Assembly: GCA_900767825.1 (NCBI GenBank)
Contig: CAAGAN010000021.1
Location: 1-47,894, forward strand
DNA: 47,894 nucleotides
Reading direction: 5' to 3'
From: Bacilli bacterium
GTDB taxonomy: Bacteria > Bacillota_I > Bacilli_A > RFN20 > CAG-826
A program made the translations under genes and the position numbers. The notes beneath the pieces were generated by a model. The model saw only the letters and a list, made by a program, of their open reading frames with translations. It had not been told where the DNA came from and searched no databases. Positions 15,878 to 24,557 of this stretch are shown here, piece after piece; the stretch's first letter is position 1; each line of letters starts with the position of its first letter.

Positions 15878-17012
15878 ATATTGCTTTCTCCATTTCTTTA
15901 TTCTTCTTGTTTGCAAGGAAAATAACCTCCCCATCAGGTGCATCCTTTTTCCTTCCGACCCTTCCAGAAATCTGTATTAAAGACGCCGCATCATAAATTG
16001 AAGAAGATGCATCTACAACAATTACCTGGATTCCTTTGACAGTCACTCCTCTTTCTAGGACAGCTGTAGTAATTAAATACTTATATTTCCCTATTTTGAA
16101 ATCATGGATTATCTTGTTTCTTCCCTCTCTTTTGCTTGATACATAATTTCCATTAGGACAAAAGATAGAAACGCAAGAATAAACTTCTTCAGACATACTT
16201 ACGGTAGGGACAAATACAAAGCAGGGTTTTCCTTGTTTTGAATATTGTTTGAGCTTCCTTGCTATATAAAAACAATAAAAAGAGCTAGGACATATATTAA
16301 TTTTCGGCACAGGAATCGGATTTTTATGGAACCTAGTATGCAAGGTTAAAATTAATCCATTTCTTCTTTTTATTCCATTAACTAGTGCTTTACTAGGAGT
16401 AGCAGACATCAAAACAAAATTACCCCTTAAACTTCTAAAAAACATTGCTTCTAAAACATCATTACCCTTAAAAGGAAATGCATCGACTTCATCCATTACG
16501 ATTAAATCAAAATAATGCTCATAACGATATAGTTGATGGGTAGTTAAAACTAGGCAATCGCCTTCTAATATTGATGTATGCCCCCCATAAATTGGGACAA
16601 TCGAGTTTCCTGGAAATGCAGATTTTAGCCTTGCTGTTAATTCAATCACTACGTCTTTTCTTGGAACCGCAAAAGCTACATTAAGCCCATGCGACATAGC
16701 ATATTGAATAACCCCATATGAAATCTCAGTTTTGCCAGACCCAGTTACTGCATAAACTAAAACATCTTGCTTCGATAAAAAGGCATCTACTATCTTCTTT
16801 GATAACTGCTTTTGTTGTTTTGATAGACAATAATCTAGCCTTAAAGCAGAGGCTTTTGCTTCTTTGGGCTTATTGGGAACACTTTCCCCACGGAATTCAA
16901 TACATTTCCTACAGTAAGGCTTATTGTTTTTATAACCAATATATTTTTGATCTTTGTTACCACATATAGGGCAAATAAAAATATTATCCACACTATATAA
17001 GTACCAATACAA
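15846..17012 (-). CDS. comFA: ComFA-like competence DNA helicase
   Basis: 388 residues. The N-terminal zinc finger is CPICG ... CRKC, followed by a DEAD-box helicase core: Walker A VYAVTGSGKTE, FAVPRKDVVIELTARL, DLIVMDEVDAFP (DEVD), LMSATPS, and motif VI LIQISGRVGRKKDAP. ComFA is an ATP-driven single-strand translocase for transforming DNA. The start is uncertain: a TTG at 17012 and a GTG at 16991 are both possible and neither has a clear ribosome binding site. It is followed by comFC in an overlapping pair, as in Bacilli. Confidence 0.9.
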   Translation of the reverse strand: MYWYLYSVDNIFICPICGNKDQKYIGYKNNKPYCRKCIEFRGESVPNKPKEAKASALRLDYCLSKQQKQLSKKIVDAFLSKQDVLVYAVTGSGKTEISYGVIQYAMSHGLNVAFAVPRKDVVIELTARLKSAFPGNSIVPIYGGHTSILEGDCLVLTTHQLYRYEHYFDLIVMDEVDAFPFKGNDVLEAMFFRSLRGNFVLMSATPSKALVNGIKRRNGLILTLHTRFHKNPIPVPKINICPSSFYCFYIARKLKQYSKQGKPCFVFVPTVSMSEEVYSCVSIFCPNGNYVSSKREGRNKIIHDFKIGKYKYLITTAVLERGVTVKGIQVIVVDASSSIYDAASLIQISGRVGRKKDAPDGEVIFLANKKNKEMEKAIYEIKRCNSFL

Positions 17013-17024
17013 ATGTATCTAGGC

Positions 17025-18074
17025 TCAAATATTTTCTATTTTTTCGACACGTCTATGATGCTTTTCTAAAGGGGAGAACTTTTCAGAAAGGAAGATATCA
17101 ACTCTTCTTAAAACATCTTCTTTCTTCATATATGCAGCCCCAAAAGAAATGACATTGCAATTATTGTGTTCCCTGCATTTGCCAGTTAATACATCATCAT
17201 AACCAACGCCACACCTAATTCCTTTTACTTTGTTACAAGCAATAGAAATTCCGATTCCAGAAGTGCAGCAAACTATACCTAGACTAGCTTTATTAGAAAC
17301 TATGTCATTAGCAACTTTTTTAGCAAATATAGGATAATCGCAAGATTCTTTAGAGTATGTTCCTTCATCAATAACGACAAGTCCCATCTCTTTTAAATGA
17401 GCGACTATATCGTTTTTTAAATCAAAAGCCCCATGATCTGCCCCAATAGAAATAGTAGATGGTTCTTCTTCAAAGACCTTTTTAATATCTTCGAAAGGAA
17501 TTTGTCCTTCTCTAATCAACTTAATTTGGTTATTTGATAGATCAACAATTGTAGAAGGTGTATTCGAAACGCATTCTCCATCAATAACGAATGGTATTTG
17601 ATAATTAAAGTAGGAATAGGCTTCTTTAGAAGTCAAAGATGGTTTGAATCCACTTTTATTAGCAGAAGGGACCAATAATGGTTCCCCTACTTTTTCAATC
17701 ATGTCTAATACTTGGTTAGAATTAGGAACCCTTACACCTATTTTATTAGTCGATAGGCTTAGATAATCCTTTTCACCTTCTCTAGCATCTAAAATCAAAG
17801 TAATTTCACCAGGCATGAACTTTTTCATGACATTGATGATTCTAGAATTTACTTTGCAATGCATTACAACTTGACAAATAGAAGAACACATTAAAGTAAA
17901 CGGTTTATCAGCCGGCCTTTCTTTTAATTTTACTAATTTCTCAAAATATTCCTTCTTAGAAGATAATATTCCAATTCCGTAGACTGTTTCAGTAGGGAAG
18001 CACACTGCTTCTCCCTTTTTTAATGCATCAACTGCAAGATTAACTTCATCCCAACCAATAATTCTAGTTTCCAT
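17025..18074 (-). CDS. Fusion of Sua5/TsaC threonylcarbamoyl-AMP synthase and RpiB
   Basis: 349 residues holding two enzymes. Residues 1 to about 203 are Sua5/YrdC/TsaC, which makes threonylcarbamoyl-AMP for tRNA t6A: FPTETVYGIG (26-35), KLKERP and KPF (49-59), VPSANKSG (135-142), STIVD (174-178). Residues about 207-349 are ribose-5-phosphate isomerase B: GADHGAFDLK (211-220), catalytic Cys270 in CCTSGIGIS, REHNNCNVISFGA and HHRRVEKI. All key residues appear present in both halves. In B. subtilis the separate genes ywlC (Sua5) and ywlF (RpiB) are near neighbours downstream of prfA-prmC, so this looks like fusion of that locus. It lies between prmC and comFA. Confidence 0.93.
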   Translation of the reverse strand: METRIIGWDEVNLAVDALKKGEAVCFPTETVYGIGILSSKKEYFEKLVKLKERPADKPFTLMCSSICQVVMHCKVNSRIINVMKKFMPGEITLILDAREGEKDYLSLSTNKIGVRVPNSNQVLDMIEKVGEPLLVPSANKSGFKPSLTSKEAYSYFNYQIPFVIDGECVSNTPSTIVDLSNNQIKLIREGQIPFEDIKKVFEEEPSTISIGADHGAFDLKNDIVAHLKEMGLVVIDEGTYSKESCDYPIFAKKVANDIVSNKASLGIVCCTSGIGISIACNKVKGIRCGVGYDDVLTGKCREHNNCNVISFGAAYMKKEDVLRRVDIFLSEKFSPLEKHHRRVEKIENI

Positions 18075-18077
18075 AAC

Positions 18078-18935
18078 TTACTCCAAGAAAATAAAGGCAA
18101 ATCTATCAAGGTCATTGAGATCTTTAATAAATTCTAGTTTATATGAATACTTCCCTAAATATTTTTTGCATAGATCTTCTATGTATTCTTTTAAGTCATA
18201 ACCGATTTCAAAGACGATAAGCAAGGATCCTTTTTTAACTTTATTAACATCCGCAAGTATCTTTTCATATACAGAAGAAGAAAAATCTAAATATAAAGCT
18301 GAGGCAGGTTCAAAAAAGGAAACCGAAGGCTGAACATCTTTTTTATTGACAATATAGGGTGGATTAGAAATGATGATATCTAAATTCATATTCCTTTCTA
18401 TATAAGGCTTTAAGGAATCGCCTTGATAGAATGAAATTGGAAGAGAATATTTCTCTGCGTTTTTCTTAGCAACTTCTAAAGCAGGCGAAGAAATATCAGA
18501 GGCAGAAACTAGCCAATTCTTATACATGTTTTTAATAGAGCAGGCAATGGCTCCTGAACCAGTTCCAATATCTGCAACGACTAAATAATTTCTAGGGTCG
18601 AAATAGTCATAAATCTTCTCACTTAGATTTGCTATTAATTCAGTTGTTTCCATCCTAGGAATTAAAACATTTCTATCTACATATAATTTTAAATCTAGGA
18701 AATTAGCTTCATTAATTATATATTCAACAGGCTCATTGTTTTTTAGTCTTTCAACTTGAGAATTAAATAGGGCAATTTGCTCTTCGTTCATCTCTTTATC
18801 TTTATAATATAAAGTATCAATTGGCGATGCAAATCCCATATCAAATGCAAGTAAAACGCGCAAATCTGAAGAAAGAATATGATAAGGTTCACAAAGTTTC
18901 AAAGCTTCTAGATATACCTCATAGATTTTCTTCAT
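18078..18935 (-). CDS. prmC: Release factor glutamine methyltransferase PrmC
   Basis: 285 residues. PrmC methylates the glutamine of the GGQ motif in RF1 and RF2. Visible: VLIPRMETTELI, SAM-binding VADIGTGSGAIA, and the catalytic IISNPPYI. Its start overlaps the end of prfA by 17 bases. Both its substrates, prfA and prfB, are in the same leftward block. Confidence 0.96.
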   Translation of the reverse strand: MKKIYEVYLEALKLCEPYHILSSDLRVLLAFDMGFASPIDTLYYKDKEMNEEQIALFNSQVERLKNNEPVEYIINEANFLDLKLYVDRNVLIPRMETTELIANLSEKIYDYFDPRNYLVVADIGTGSGAIACSIKNMYKNWLVSASDISSPALEVAKKNAEKYSLPISFYQGDSLKPYIERNMNLDIIISNPPYIVNKKDVQPSVSFFEPASALYLDFSSSVYEKILADVNKVKKGSLLIVFEIGYDLKEYIEDLCKKYLGKYSYKLEFIKDLNDLDRFAFIFLE

Positions 18936-20016
18936 CTTTGTGTTCTTCCTCTAATAATTTTTGTTCTTGGTCGTAGTGAATTAAAGCATTAATGACTGGG
19001 TCTAATTCGCCTTCCATTACACGGTCAAGTTGATTGATTGTAAATCCAATTCTATGATCGGTAACTCTATTTTGTGGATAGTTATAAGTCCTTATCTTTT
19101 CAGAGCGTTCCCCAGTACCTACTTTTAGCTTTCTTTCAGTAGCACGTTTGGAGTCTTCTTTCTCTTGGAAATAAGCAAAGACTTTAGCCCTAATCATCTG
19201 CATGGCAATTTCTTTATTTTGTAGCTGTGCTTTCTCAGTTTGACACGCTACAACTAAGCCAGTCGGAATATGGGTTATACGAACTGCAGATTCGGTTTTA
19301 TTGACGTTTTGTCCTCCAGCGCCTTGAGAATGGTATGTATCGATTTTCAAATCATTTGGATTAATCTTTACGTCAACCTCTTCTGCTTCTGGCATTACTA
19401 AAACAGTCGCAGTTGAAGTATGGATTCTACCACTAGCCTCAGTCTTAGGAACACGTTGAACACGGTGTGCACCAGACTCGAATTTTAGTTTTGAATAAAC
19501 CGAGTCTCCCTTAATCATAAAGGAAACATTAGAATAACCACCAGCTTCAGAAACCGAAGCATCTAGCATTTTGATTTTCCAGCCTTGCTTTTCAGAATAC
19601 TTTTCATACATCCTAAATAAGTCGCCCGCGAAAATATTAGCTTCATCTCCTCCGACTGCGCCTCTAATTTCAACAATGATGTTTTTATCATCATTAGGAT
19701 CTTTAGGGAGAAGAAGAGTCTTAAGAGTTTCTTCTAATTCTTCATTTCTAGCTTGGGCCGATTTTCTTTCTTCTTTAGCAAGTTCGGCAATTTCTTCATC
19801 GCCAGAATTTTCTAATTCAAAAGAATCGGCAATTTCTTGTTCATGCTTTAAATATTCATTATAAAGTCTAGTAGGCTCTTCTAGATAAGCCTTCTCTTTT
19901 GAAAGCTTAGTAAATCTATTAATATCAGAAGCCACATCTTCTTTTTCTAATTCAGCCTCTAATGAAGCAAATCTCTCTTTTGTCGCCTCGAGGCGTTTTT
20001 TCATGTTCTCGTCCAT
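18919..20016 (-). CDS. prfA: Peptide chain release factor 1
   Basis: 365 residues. RF1 recognises UAA and UAG. An N-terminal coiled-coil domain precedes VEIRGAVGGDEA and the catalytic HSQGAGGQNVNKTESAVR segment, then RTYNYPQNRVTDHR near the C-terminus, all standard for RF1. It heads the leftward run and is divergent from dnaX. AGAGAG before the ATG is a weak ribosome binding site. Confidence 0.97.
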   Translation of the reverse strand: MDENMKKRLEATKERFASLEAELEKEDVASDINRFTKLSKEKAYLEEPTRLYNEYLKHEQEIADSFELENSGDEEIAELAKEERKSAQARNEELEETLKTLLLPKDPNDDKNIIVEIRGAVGGDEANIFAGDLFRMYEKYSEKQGWKIKMLDASVSEAGGYSNVSFMIKGDSVYSKLKFESGAHRVQRVPKTEASGRIHTSTATVLVMPEAEEVDVKINPNDLKIDTYHSQGAGGQNVNKTESAVRITHIPTGLVVACQTEKAQLQNKEIAMQMIRAKVFAYFQEKEDSKRATERKLKVGTGERSEKIRTYNYPQNRVTDHRIGFTINQLDRVMEGELDPVINALIHYDQEQKLLEEEHKDEENL

Positions 20017-20039
20017 AAATAATCTCTCTACGGGGTGAA

Positions 20040-20069
20040 ATTATATCATTTACCCTAGCAATTTGGAAA
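20040..20069 (-). promoter_or_regulatory. Putative prfA promoter
   Basis: Read leftward: TTTCCA, 18 bases, then a perfect TATAAT (20045-20040), 23 bases before the prfA ATG. The -35 match is only four of six. Confidence 0.5.
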
Positions 20070-20131
20070 ACAATGGAGCAAAACCTCTTCTAATCATAGA
20101 TTAGCAACTAGCAAGTAAGACAACAAATAGT

Positions 20132-20146
20132 TATAATTTGAAAGAT
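20132..20146 (+). promoter_or_regulatory. dnaX -10 box very close to the start codon
   Basis: TATAAT at 20132-20137 is followed by the dnaX ATG at 20147. With a usual start 6-8 bases past the -10, the mRNA leader would be only 2-4 bases. The -35 region is weak (TAGCAA). A leaderless transcript is possible; another promoter further up cannot be excluded. Confidence 0.4.
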
Positions 20147-22048
20147 ATGTCTTATAAAGCCTTATATAACAAATATAGACCTGCCTCTTTTGAAGAAGTT
20201 GCAGGACAGCAAAGTATTGTTAGAACTTTGCGTAACGCGATTAATAGCGGAAAAATTGCCCACGCCTATCTTTTCTGTGGCCCTAGAGGTACCGGAAAAA
20301 CTTCAATGGCGCGTTTATTTGCCAAAGCACTTAACTGTGAAGAAGGCATTGGCCATCAATGCAATAAGTGCTCAAATTGTTTGGCACTTAATTCTTCTTC
20401 CCATCCTGACGTTATCGAAATTGACGCCGCTAGTAATAATGGCGTTGACCAAGTTAGGGAATTAATTGATCAAGTAAGATACCTTCCGATTAAAGGAAGA
20501 TATAAAGTTTACATAATCGATGAAGTCCACATGATGTCCCAAGGTGCTTTTAATGCCTTATTAAAAACATTAGAAGAACCACCGGATCACGTAATCTTCA
20601 TCTTAGCCACCACTGAACCTCATAAAGTTTTGCCAACCATTCTTTCTAGATGCCAAAGATATGATTTTACAAAAATCGATGATGCTGATTTAAAAGCTAA
20701 ATTACTTTGGATTGCAGGAATGGAAGACTTCTCTTATGAAGATGCTGCCATTGACGAAATCGTTAGACTTGCTGATGGAGGAATGAGAGATGCCTTATCG
20801 ATACTTGACCAAGCTCTTGCCTATGGAGATGGAAGTGTCAATGAAAAAGATATTCTCTCCGTATTTGGGCTTACCTCTTCTAAGCAAAGAGTAGAACTTC
20901 TTAAAGATGTAATTAACGGGAATATTTCTTCTATATTATCTAAAGAAGATGAATTTGTAGCAGGAGGAATAGATGTTAAAAGACTTTGTTCTTCCTTATT
21001 AGACATTCTTAAAGACCTATTAATATACAAATCTACGAAAGATATCAAATTGATCCGTTCGTTAACTTTAGAGGAGGCCAACGACCTCTCTTCCTTATTA
21101 AATAACAAACACATAAATGAAATGATTGATGTCCTTTTGAAAACTCAACTAGATTTCAAATCAGTTTCAAATGTTCGTTCCCTATTTGAATTAGCCTTAT
21201 TAAAAATGGCTACCGTCAATAACGTTGAGGAAGTTACTCAAGTAGTCGCACCTAAACCAGTCATTAAACAAGAAGTTAAGGTTGCTCCTATTGAACCTAA
21301 ACCAGTTCAAACTCCTCCAAAGAAAGAAGAAGTTAAAGTCGAAGTTGCCCCTATCCAAAAAGTAGAAGCCAAAGTAGAACCGATAAAAGAAGAATCAAAG
21401 CCAGTTCAAAAAGAAGAATATAATCCTGATACCGATGGTAAATATACCGGTTCTATTGTTCCTTCATTCCTTCTAGAAGATGAAGACGAAAAAGAAGACA
21501 ACCGGCCAAAAGAAGAGACTCCTGTAGTCAAAGAAGAAACATCTACAGTTAAAGAAAAAGAAGAAGAAATCATAGAAGAGCCTCAATTAAATACTTCAAA
21601 GATTAAACATACAAAGGTTGTAAATGCCGGCGATAAATATGAACTAGGCATGACTGAAATTATCCAAATCATGGTTCTTGCTACAAAGTTTAAAGATGAA
21701 AGAAAAGCTCTTTATTCCAGCTGGAACCAATTAGATTATCTAAAGCTTGACCCAAAACTAGGCGAAGCTGCTGCCTTGCTTAGAGATGGCACCCCATTAT
21801 GCTTATGTAAAGATGCTATTATCATCGTCTATAATTTCACTCGACTTGCCAATAAAGCCAACATCAAGGAGAACCAGGACACCCTAGAAGAACTTCTTGA
21901 AACATTATTAGGAAGAAAGGTATTCATATTCGCAATTGATAGAGACTTAAACAACAAAGCTCGTAACGAATTCGTAAACCTACAACAAGTCAATAAACTT
22001 CCAAGCTTAAAAGATATTAATTTAGTATTACCAAAGGAGATTAATTAA
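20147..22048 (+). CDS. dnaX: DNA polymerase III subunit tau (DnaX)
   Basis: 633 residues from the ATG at 20147 (MSYKALYNKYRP, the family's canonical start); a TTG three codons earlier is less likely. DnaX is the clamp-loader ATPase. Visible: Walker A CGPRGTGKTSMA, a zinc-binding C-x8-C-x2-C-x2-C set (CEEGIGHQCNKCSNC), IDEVHMMS, sensor ATTEPHKV and SRCQRYDF. Residues about 365-500 are a Glu/Lys/Pro-Val low-complexity linker before the C-terminal domain that would bind polymerase. I saw no AAAAAAG slip site, so the short gamma form is not expected. Confidence 0.97.
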   Translation: MSYKALYNKYRPASFEEVAGQQSIVRTLRNAINSGKIAHAYLFCGPRGTGKTSMARLFAKALNCEEGIGHQCNKCSNCLALNSSSHPDVIEIDAASNNGVDQVRELIDQVRYLPIKGRYKVYIIDEVHMMSQGAFNALLKTLEEPPDHVIFILATTEPHKVLPTILSRCQRYDFTKIDDADLKAKLLWIAGMEDFSYEDAAIDEIVRLADGGMRDALSILDQALAYGDGSVNEKDILSVFGLTSSKQRVELLKDVINGNISSILSKEDEFVAGGIDVKRLCSSLLDILKDLLIYKSTKDIKLIRSLTLEEANDLSSLLNNKHINEMIDVLLKTQLDFKSVSNVRSLFELALLKMATVNNVEEVTQVVAPKPVIKQEVKVAPIEPKPVQTPPKKEEVKVEVAPIQKVEAKVEPIKEESKPVQKEEYNPDTDGKYTGSIVPSFLLEDEDEKEDNRPKEETPVVKEETSTVKEKEEEIIEEPQLNTSKIKHTKVVNAGDKYELGMTEIIQIMVLATKFKDERKALYSSWNQLDYLKLDPKLGEAAALLRDGTPLCLCKDAIIIVYNFTRLANKANIKENQDTLEELLETLLGRKVFIFAIDRDLNNKARNEFVNLQQVNKLPSLKDINLVLPKEIN

Positions 22049-22049
22049 T

Positions 22050-22355
22050 ATGCCAAACCCAATGCAACAAATGCTTGCCCAAGCCCAAAGAATGCAACGC
22101 GAACTAAAGAAAGCCCATGACGAATTAGAACAAAAGGAATTCAAAGTTTCTAAGTCTGGAATGGTCGAATTAGTCGTATTAGGCTCAAGAAAAATCAAAT
22201 CCATCAATATCGATAAAGATGCTCTTGATCCAGAAAATAAGGAAATGTTAGAAGAAGCTATTTCTTTGGCATTAAATGAAGCTTTAGAGCAAATCGCAAA
22301 AGAAAACGACGAAATTGAAACCAAAATTACCGGTCAAAAAGGAATGATGTTTTAA
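22050..22355 (+). CDS. ybaB: YbaB/EbfC nucleoid-associated protein
   Basis: 101 residues, the normal size. It begins MPNPMQQMLAQAQRMQ and contains VSKSGMVELVVLGSRKIKSINID and the acidic helix typical of YbaB/EbfC, small dimeric DNA-binding proteins. AAGGAG lies inside the end of dnaX. It sits between dnaX and recR as in most Bacteria. Confidence 0.95.
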   Translation: MPNPMQQMLAQAQRMQRELKKAHDELEQKEFKVSKSGMVELVVLGSRKIKSINIDKDALDPENKEMLEEAISLALNEALEQIAKENDEIETKITGQKGMMF

Positions 22356-22357
22356 TA

Positions 22358-22954
22358 ATGAGCGAATTAAAAACGCTTTTGTCTTTGATTGATTCTTTTT
22401 CAAAATTGCCAGGAATAGGCACCAAAAGTGCTGAACGTATGGCCTATGCTGTTTTGGAAATGAAAAAGGATGATATCGATCAATTTGCCAAAGCCCTAAT
22501 CGATAGCAAAAACAATATCCATAAATGCAAAATATGTGGCTTATATAGCGAAGAAGAAGTTTGTCCTATTTGCCAAAATGAAACATTAGACCACTCCACT
22601 TGCATTGTTTTAGCTTATCCAAAAGATATCTTGCCATTTGAGAAAATGAATTCTTTTAAAGGCGTCTATCATTGTTTAGGAGGTTTAATCTCTCCTAATA
22701 AGGGAATCGGTCCAGATGATTTAAATATCGCCTCTTTATTAAATAGGATTAAAACCGAAGGAATAAAGGAAATAATAATCGCGACAAGCCCTACTCTAGA
22801 AGGGGAAACCACATCTTTATATCTATCTAAGATATTAGAAAGCGAAAATGTTGTTGTTACTCGTTTGGCTTATGGACTTCCAATGGGAGCTTCTATCGAC
22901 TATGCCGATACTTTGACTTTATCCAAAGCAATTGAAGGAAGGAAGAAATTATGA
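22358..22954 (+). CDS. recR: Recombination mediator RecR
   Basis: 198 residues. RecR works with RecF/RecO in loading RecA on gaps. Visible: the N-terminal HhH region (SFSKLPGIGTKSAERMAYAVL), a Cys4 zinc finger (CKICGLYSEEEVCPIC), the Toprim segment and the C-terminal DYADTLTLSKAIEGR. It ends in TGA, overlapping the tmk ATG (ATGA). Confidence 0.97.
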   Translation: MSELKTLLSLIDSFSKLPGIGTKSAERMAYAVLEMKKDDIDQFAKALIDSKNNIHKCKICGLYSEEEVCPICQNETLDHSTCIVLAYPKDILPFEKMNSFKGVYHCLGGLISPNKGIGPDDLNIASLLNRIKTEGIKEIIIATSPTLEGETTSLYLSKILESENVVVTRLAYGLPMGASIDYADTLTLSKAIEGRKKL

Positions 22955-23577
22955 GCAAATTCATTACATTTGAAGGCGGAGAAGGATCTGGAAAATCTAC
23001 TGTCATGAAAGATGTTGCTACTAGGCTAGAAAAAGAAGGCTACAAATTAGTCTTAACTAGAGAGCCGGGTGGAACTCCAATTGCCGAAGAAATTAGAAAC
23101 GTAATCCTCGACAAAGCCAATACCAAGATGGATCCTAGGACAGAAGCTCTTTTATATGCCGCTAGTAGAAGACAACATCTAGTTGAAAAGATTTGGCCAG
23201 CATTAGAAAGAGGGGAGATAGTCCTTTGCGACCGTTATCTTGATTCTTCTTTAGCATATCAAGGCGGGGCTAGAGGATTAGGGGTTGATGAAGTTTTATC
23301 TATCAACATGTTTGCAACAGAGGGAGAATATCCTGATCTCACACTTCTATTCGATTTAGAGCCAGAAGAAGGGTTAAAAAGAATTGAGAAAAATAAGGGG
23401 AGAGAAGTAAATAGACTAGATTTAGAAAAACTCGAATTCCATAAAAAAGTTAGAGACAATTTCCATGCTTTAGCTAAAAAATACTCAACCCGTTATATCA
23501 TTATCGATGCTTCTAAGCCTTTAAGTGAAGTTGAAGACGAAGTATATAAAATCATAAAGGAAACAATATCTAAATAA
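22951..23577 (+). CDS. tmk: Thymidylate kinase
   Basis: 208 residues. Phosphorylates dTMP to dTDP. P-loop FEGGEGSGKST near the N-terminus, the DR motif in CDRYLDSSLAYQG, and TREPGGTPIAEEIR for nucleotide binding. Its product pathway links to the ThyX-like gene upstream in the window. It overlaps recR by four bases and holB by one. Confidence 0.96.
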   Translation: MSKFITFEGGEGSGKSTVMKDVATRLEKEGYKLVLTREPGGTPIAEEIRNVILDKANTKMDPRTEALLYAASRRQHLVEKIWPALERGEIVLCDRYLDSSLAYQGGARGLGVDEVLSINMFATEGEYPDLTLLFDLEPEEGLKRIEKNKGREVNRLDLEKLEFHKKVRDNFHALAKKYSTRYIIIDASKPLSEVEDEVYKIIKETISK

Positions 23578-24554
23578 TGGGTATAAAGAATTATGTCGAA
23601 AAAAATCAGCCTCTTCTAAGCAAGACTTTTTCTCTTGCCATAAAAGGCAATAGGATTGCCCATGCCTATCTTTTATTAGGCGAGCCTGGAATTCCATTAA
23701 AGGAAATCGCTATTTTCATGGCCAAGTCGATACTTTGTGACCACGGCGACCCTTTAGCAGACGAAACATGTAACACCTGTAAAAGAATTGAAGAAGGCGA
23801 ATACCCTGACTTAATAATTTGCAATGGAGAAGAAGCTTCAATCAAAAAAGAAGATGTCGGATTAGTTACTTCTTCATTTTCAAAAACAGCCTTAGAAGAA
23901 AAAGGCATAATGATTTATATAATCCATCAAGTGGAAAATATGACCGGGGAAGCCTGCAATTCAATTTTGAAATTCCTAGAAGAACCTACCCCGAATACAT
24001 ATGCAATACTTACTTCTAATAACGAAGCCAAGATATTGCCTACTATAATCTCTAGATGCGAATCTATTAGATTGCTTCTAAAACCTAGAGAAGAAGTAGA
24101 AAAAGAAGCCATTGAAGATGGGATAAATGAAGAAGATGCTGAACTTCTTTCCTCTTTTTATAACGATGCTAGCTTAATTAAAAGCATTGTAGAAACAGAC
24201 GATTATAAAAATACAAAGCAAGCATTCAATTGCCTTATAGATGGGTTATCTTCTTCCCCTATGTTTGCTAGATTTGCAGTCGAAAACCAAGTAATCCCAT
24301 TAATTAATACAAGGGTGAATGCTAGAAGGTTATTTGATTTCTTAAGTTTGTCGTTAGAAGATGCTCTTTCTATAAAAAATAACAAGACGCCTGTATTAAA
24401 AAGCAAGATAGAATTGATAAAAAATTATGATATTAGTATTTCTTCTATAGAAGAAGCCCTAACAAATGTATTAACATTAAGGGGAGAGATTGAATCTAAT
24501 ATCAATCTAGGTTTATTGCTAACCCACCTTATAAGTTTAATTTGCAAGGAGTAG
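23577..24554 (+). CDS. holB: DNA polymerase III delta' subunit
   Basis: 325 residues. Clamp-loader subunit delta'. An AAA+ core without a functional P-loop (HAYLLLGEPGIPLKEIA), a Cys set CDHGDPLADETCNTCKR, the sensor region EEPTPNTYAILTS and SRCESIRL. Position between tmk and ricT matches Bacilli. The TAATG overlap with tmk suggests coupling. Confidence 0.92.
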   Translation: MGIKNYVEKNQPLLSKTFSLAIKGNRIAHAYLLLGEPGIPLKEIAIFMAKSILCDHGDPLADETCNTCKRIEEGEYPDLIICNGEEASIKKEDVGLVTSSFSKTALEEKGIMIYIIHQVENMTGEACNSILKFLEEPTPNTYAILTSNNEAKILPTIISRCESIRLLLKPREEVEKEAIEDGINEEDAELLSSFYNDASLIKSIVETDDYKNTKQAFNCLIDGLSSSPMFARFAVENQVIPLINTRVNARRLFDFLSLSLEDALSIKNNKTPVLKSKIELIKNYDISISSIEEALTNVLTLRGEIESNINLGLLLTHLISLICKE

Positions 24555-24557
24555 ATA

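Noticed and set aside
20090..20104. CTAATC-ATA-GATTAG inverted repeat between prfA and dnaX
   Set aside because: A 6-bp stem in AT-rich DNA is expected by chance; it does not overlap a clear promoter box.
20147..22048. Programmed frameshift making a short DnaX (gamma)
   Set aside because: No A-AAA-AAG type slip sequence is found in the linker region.
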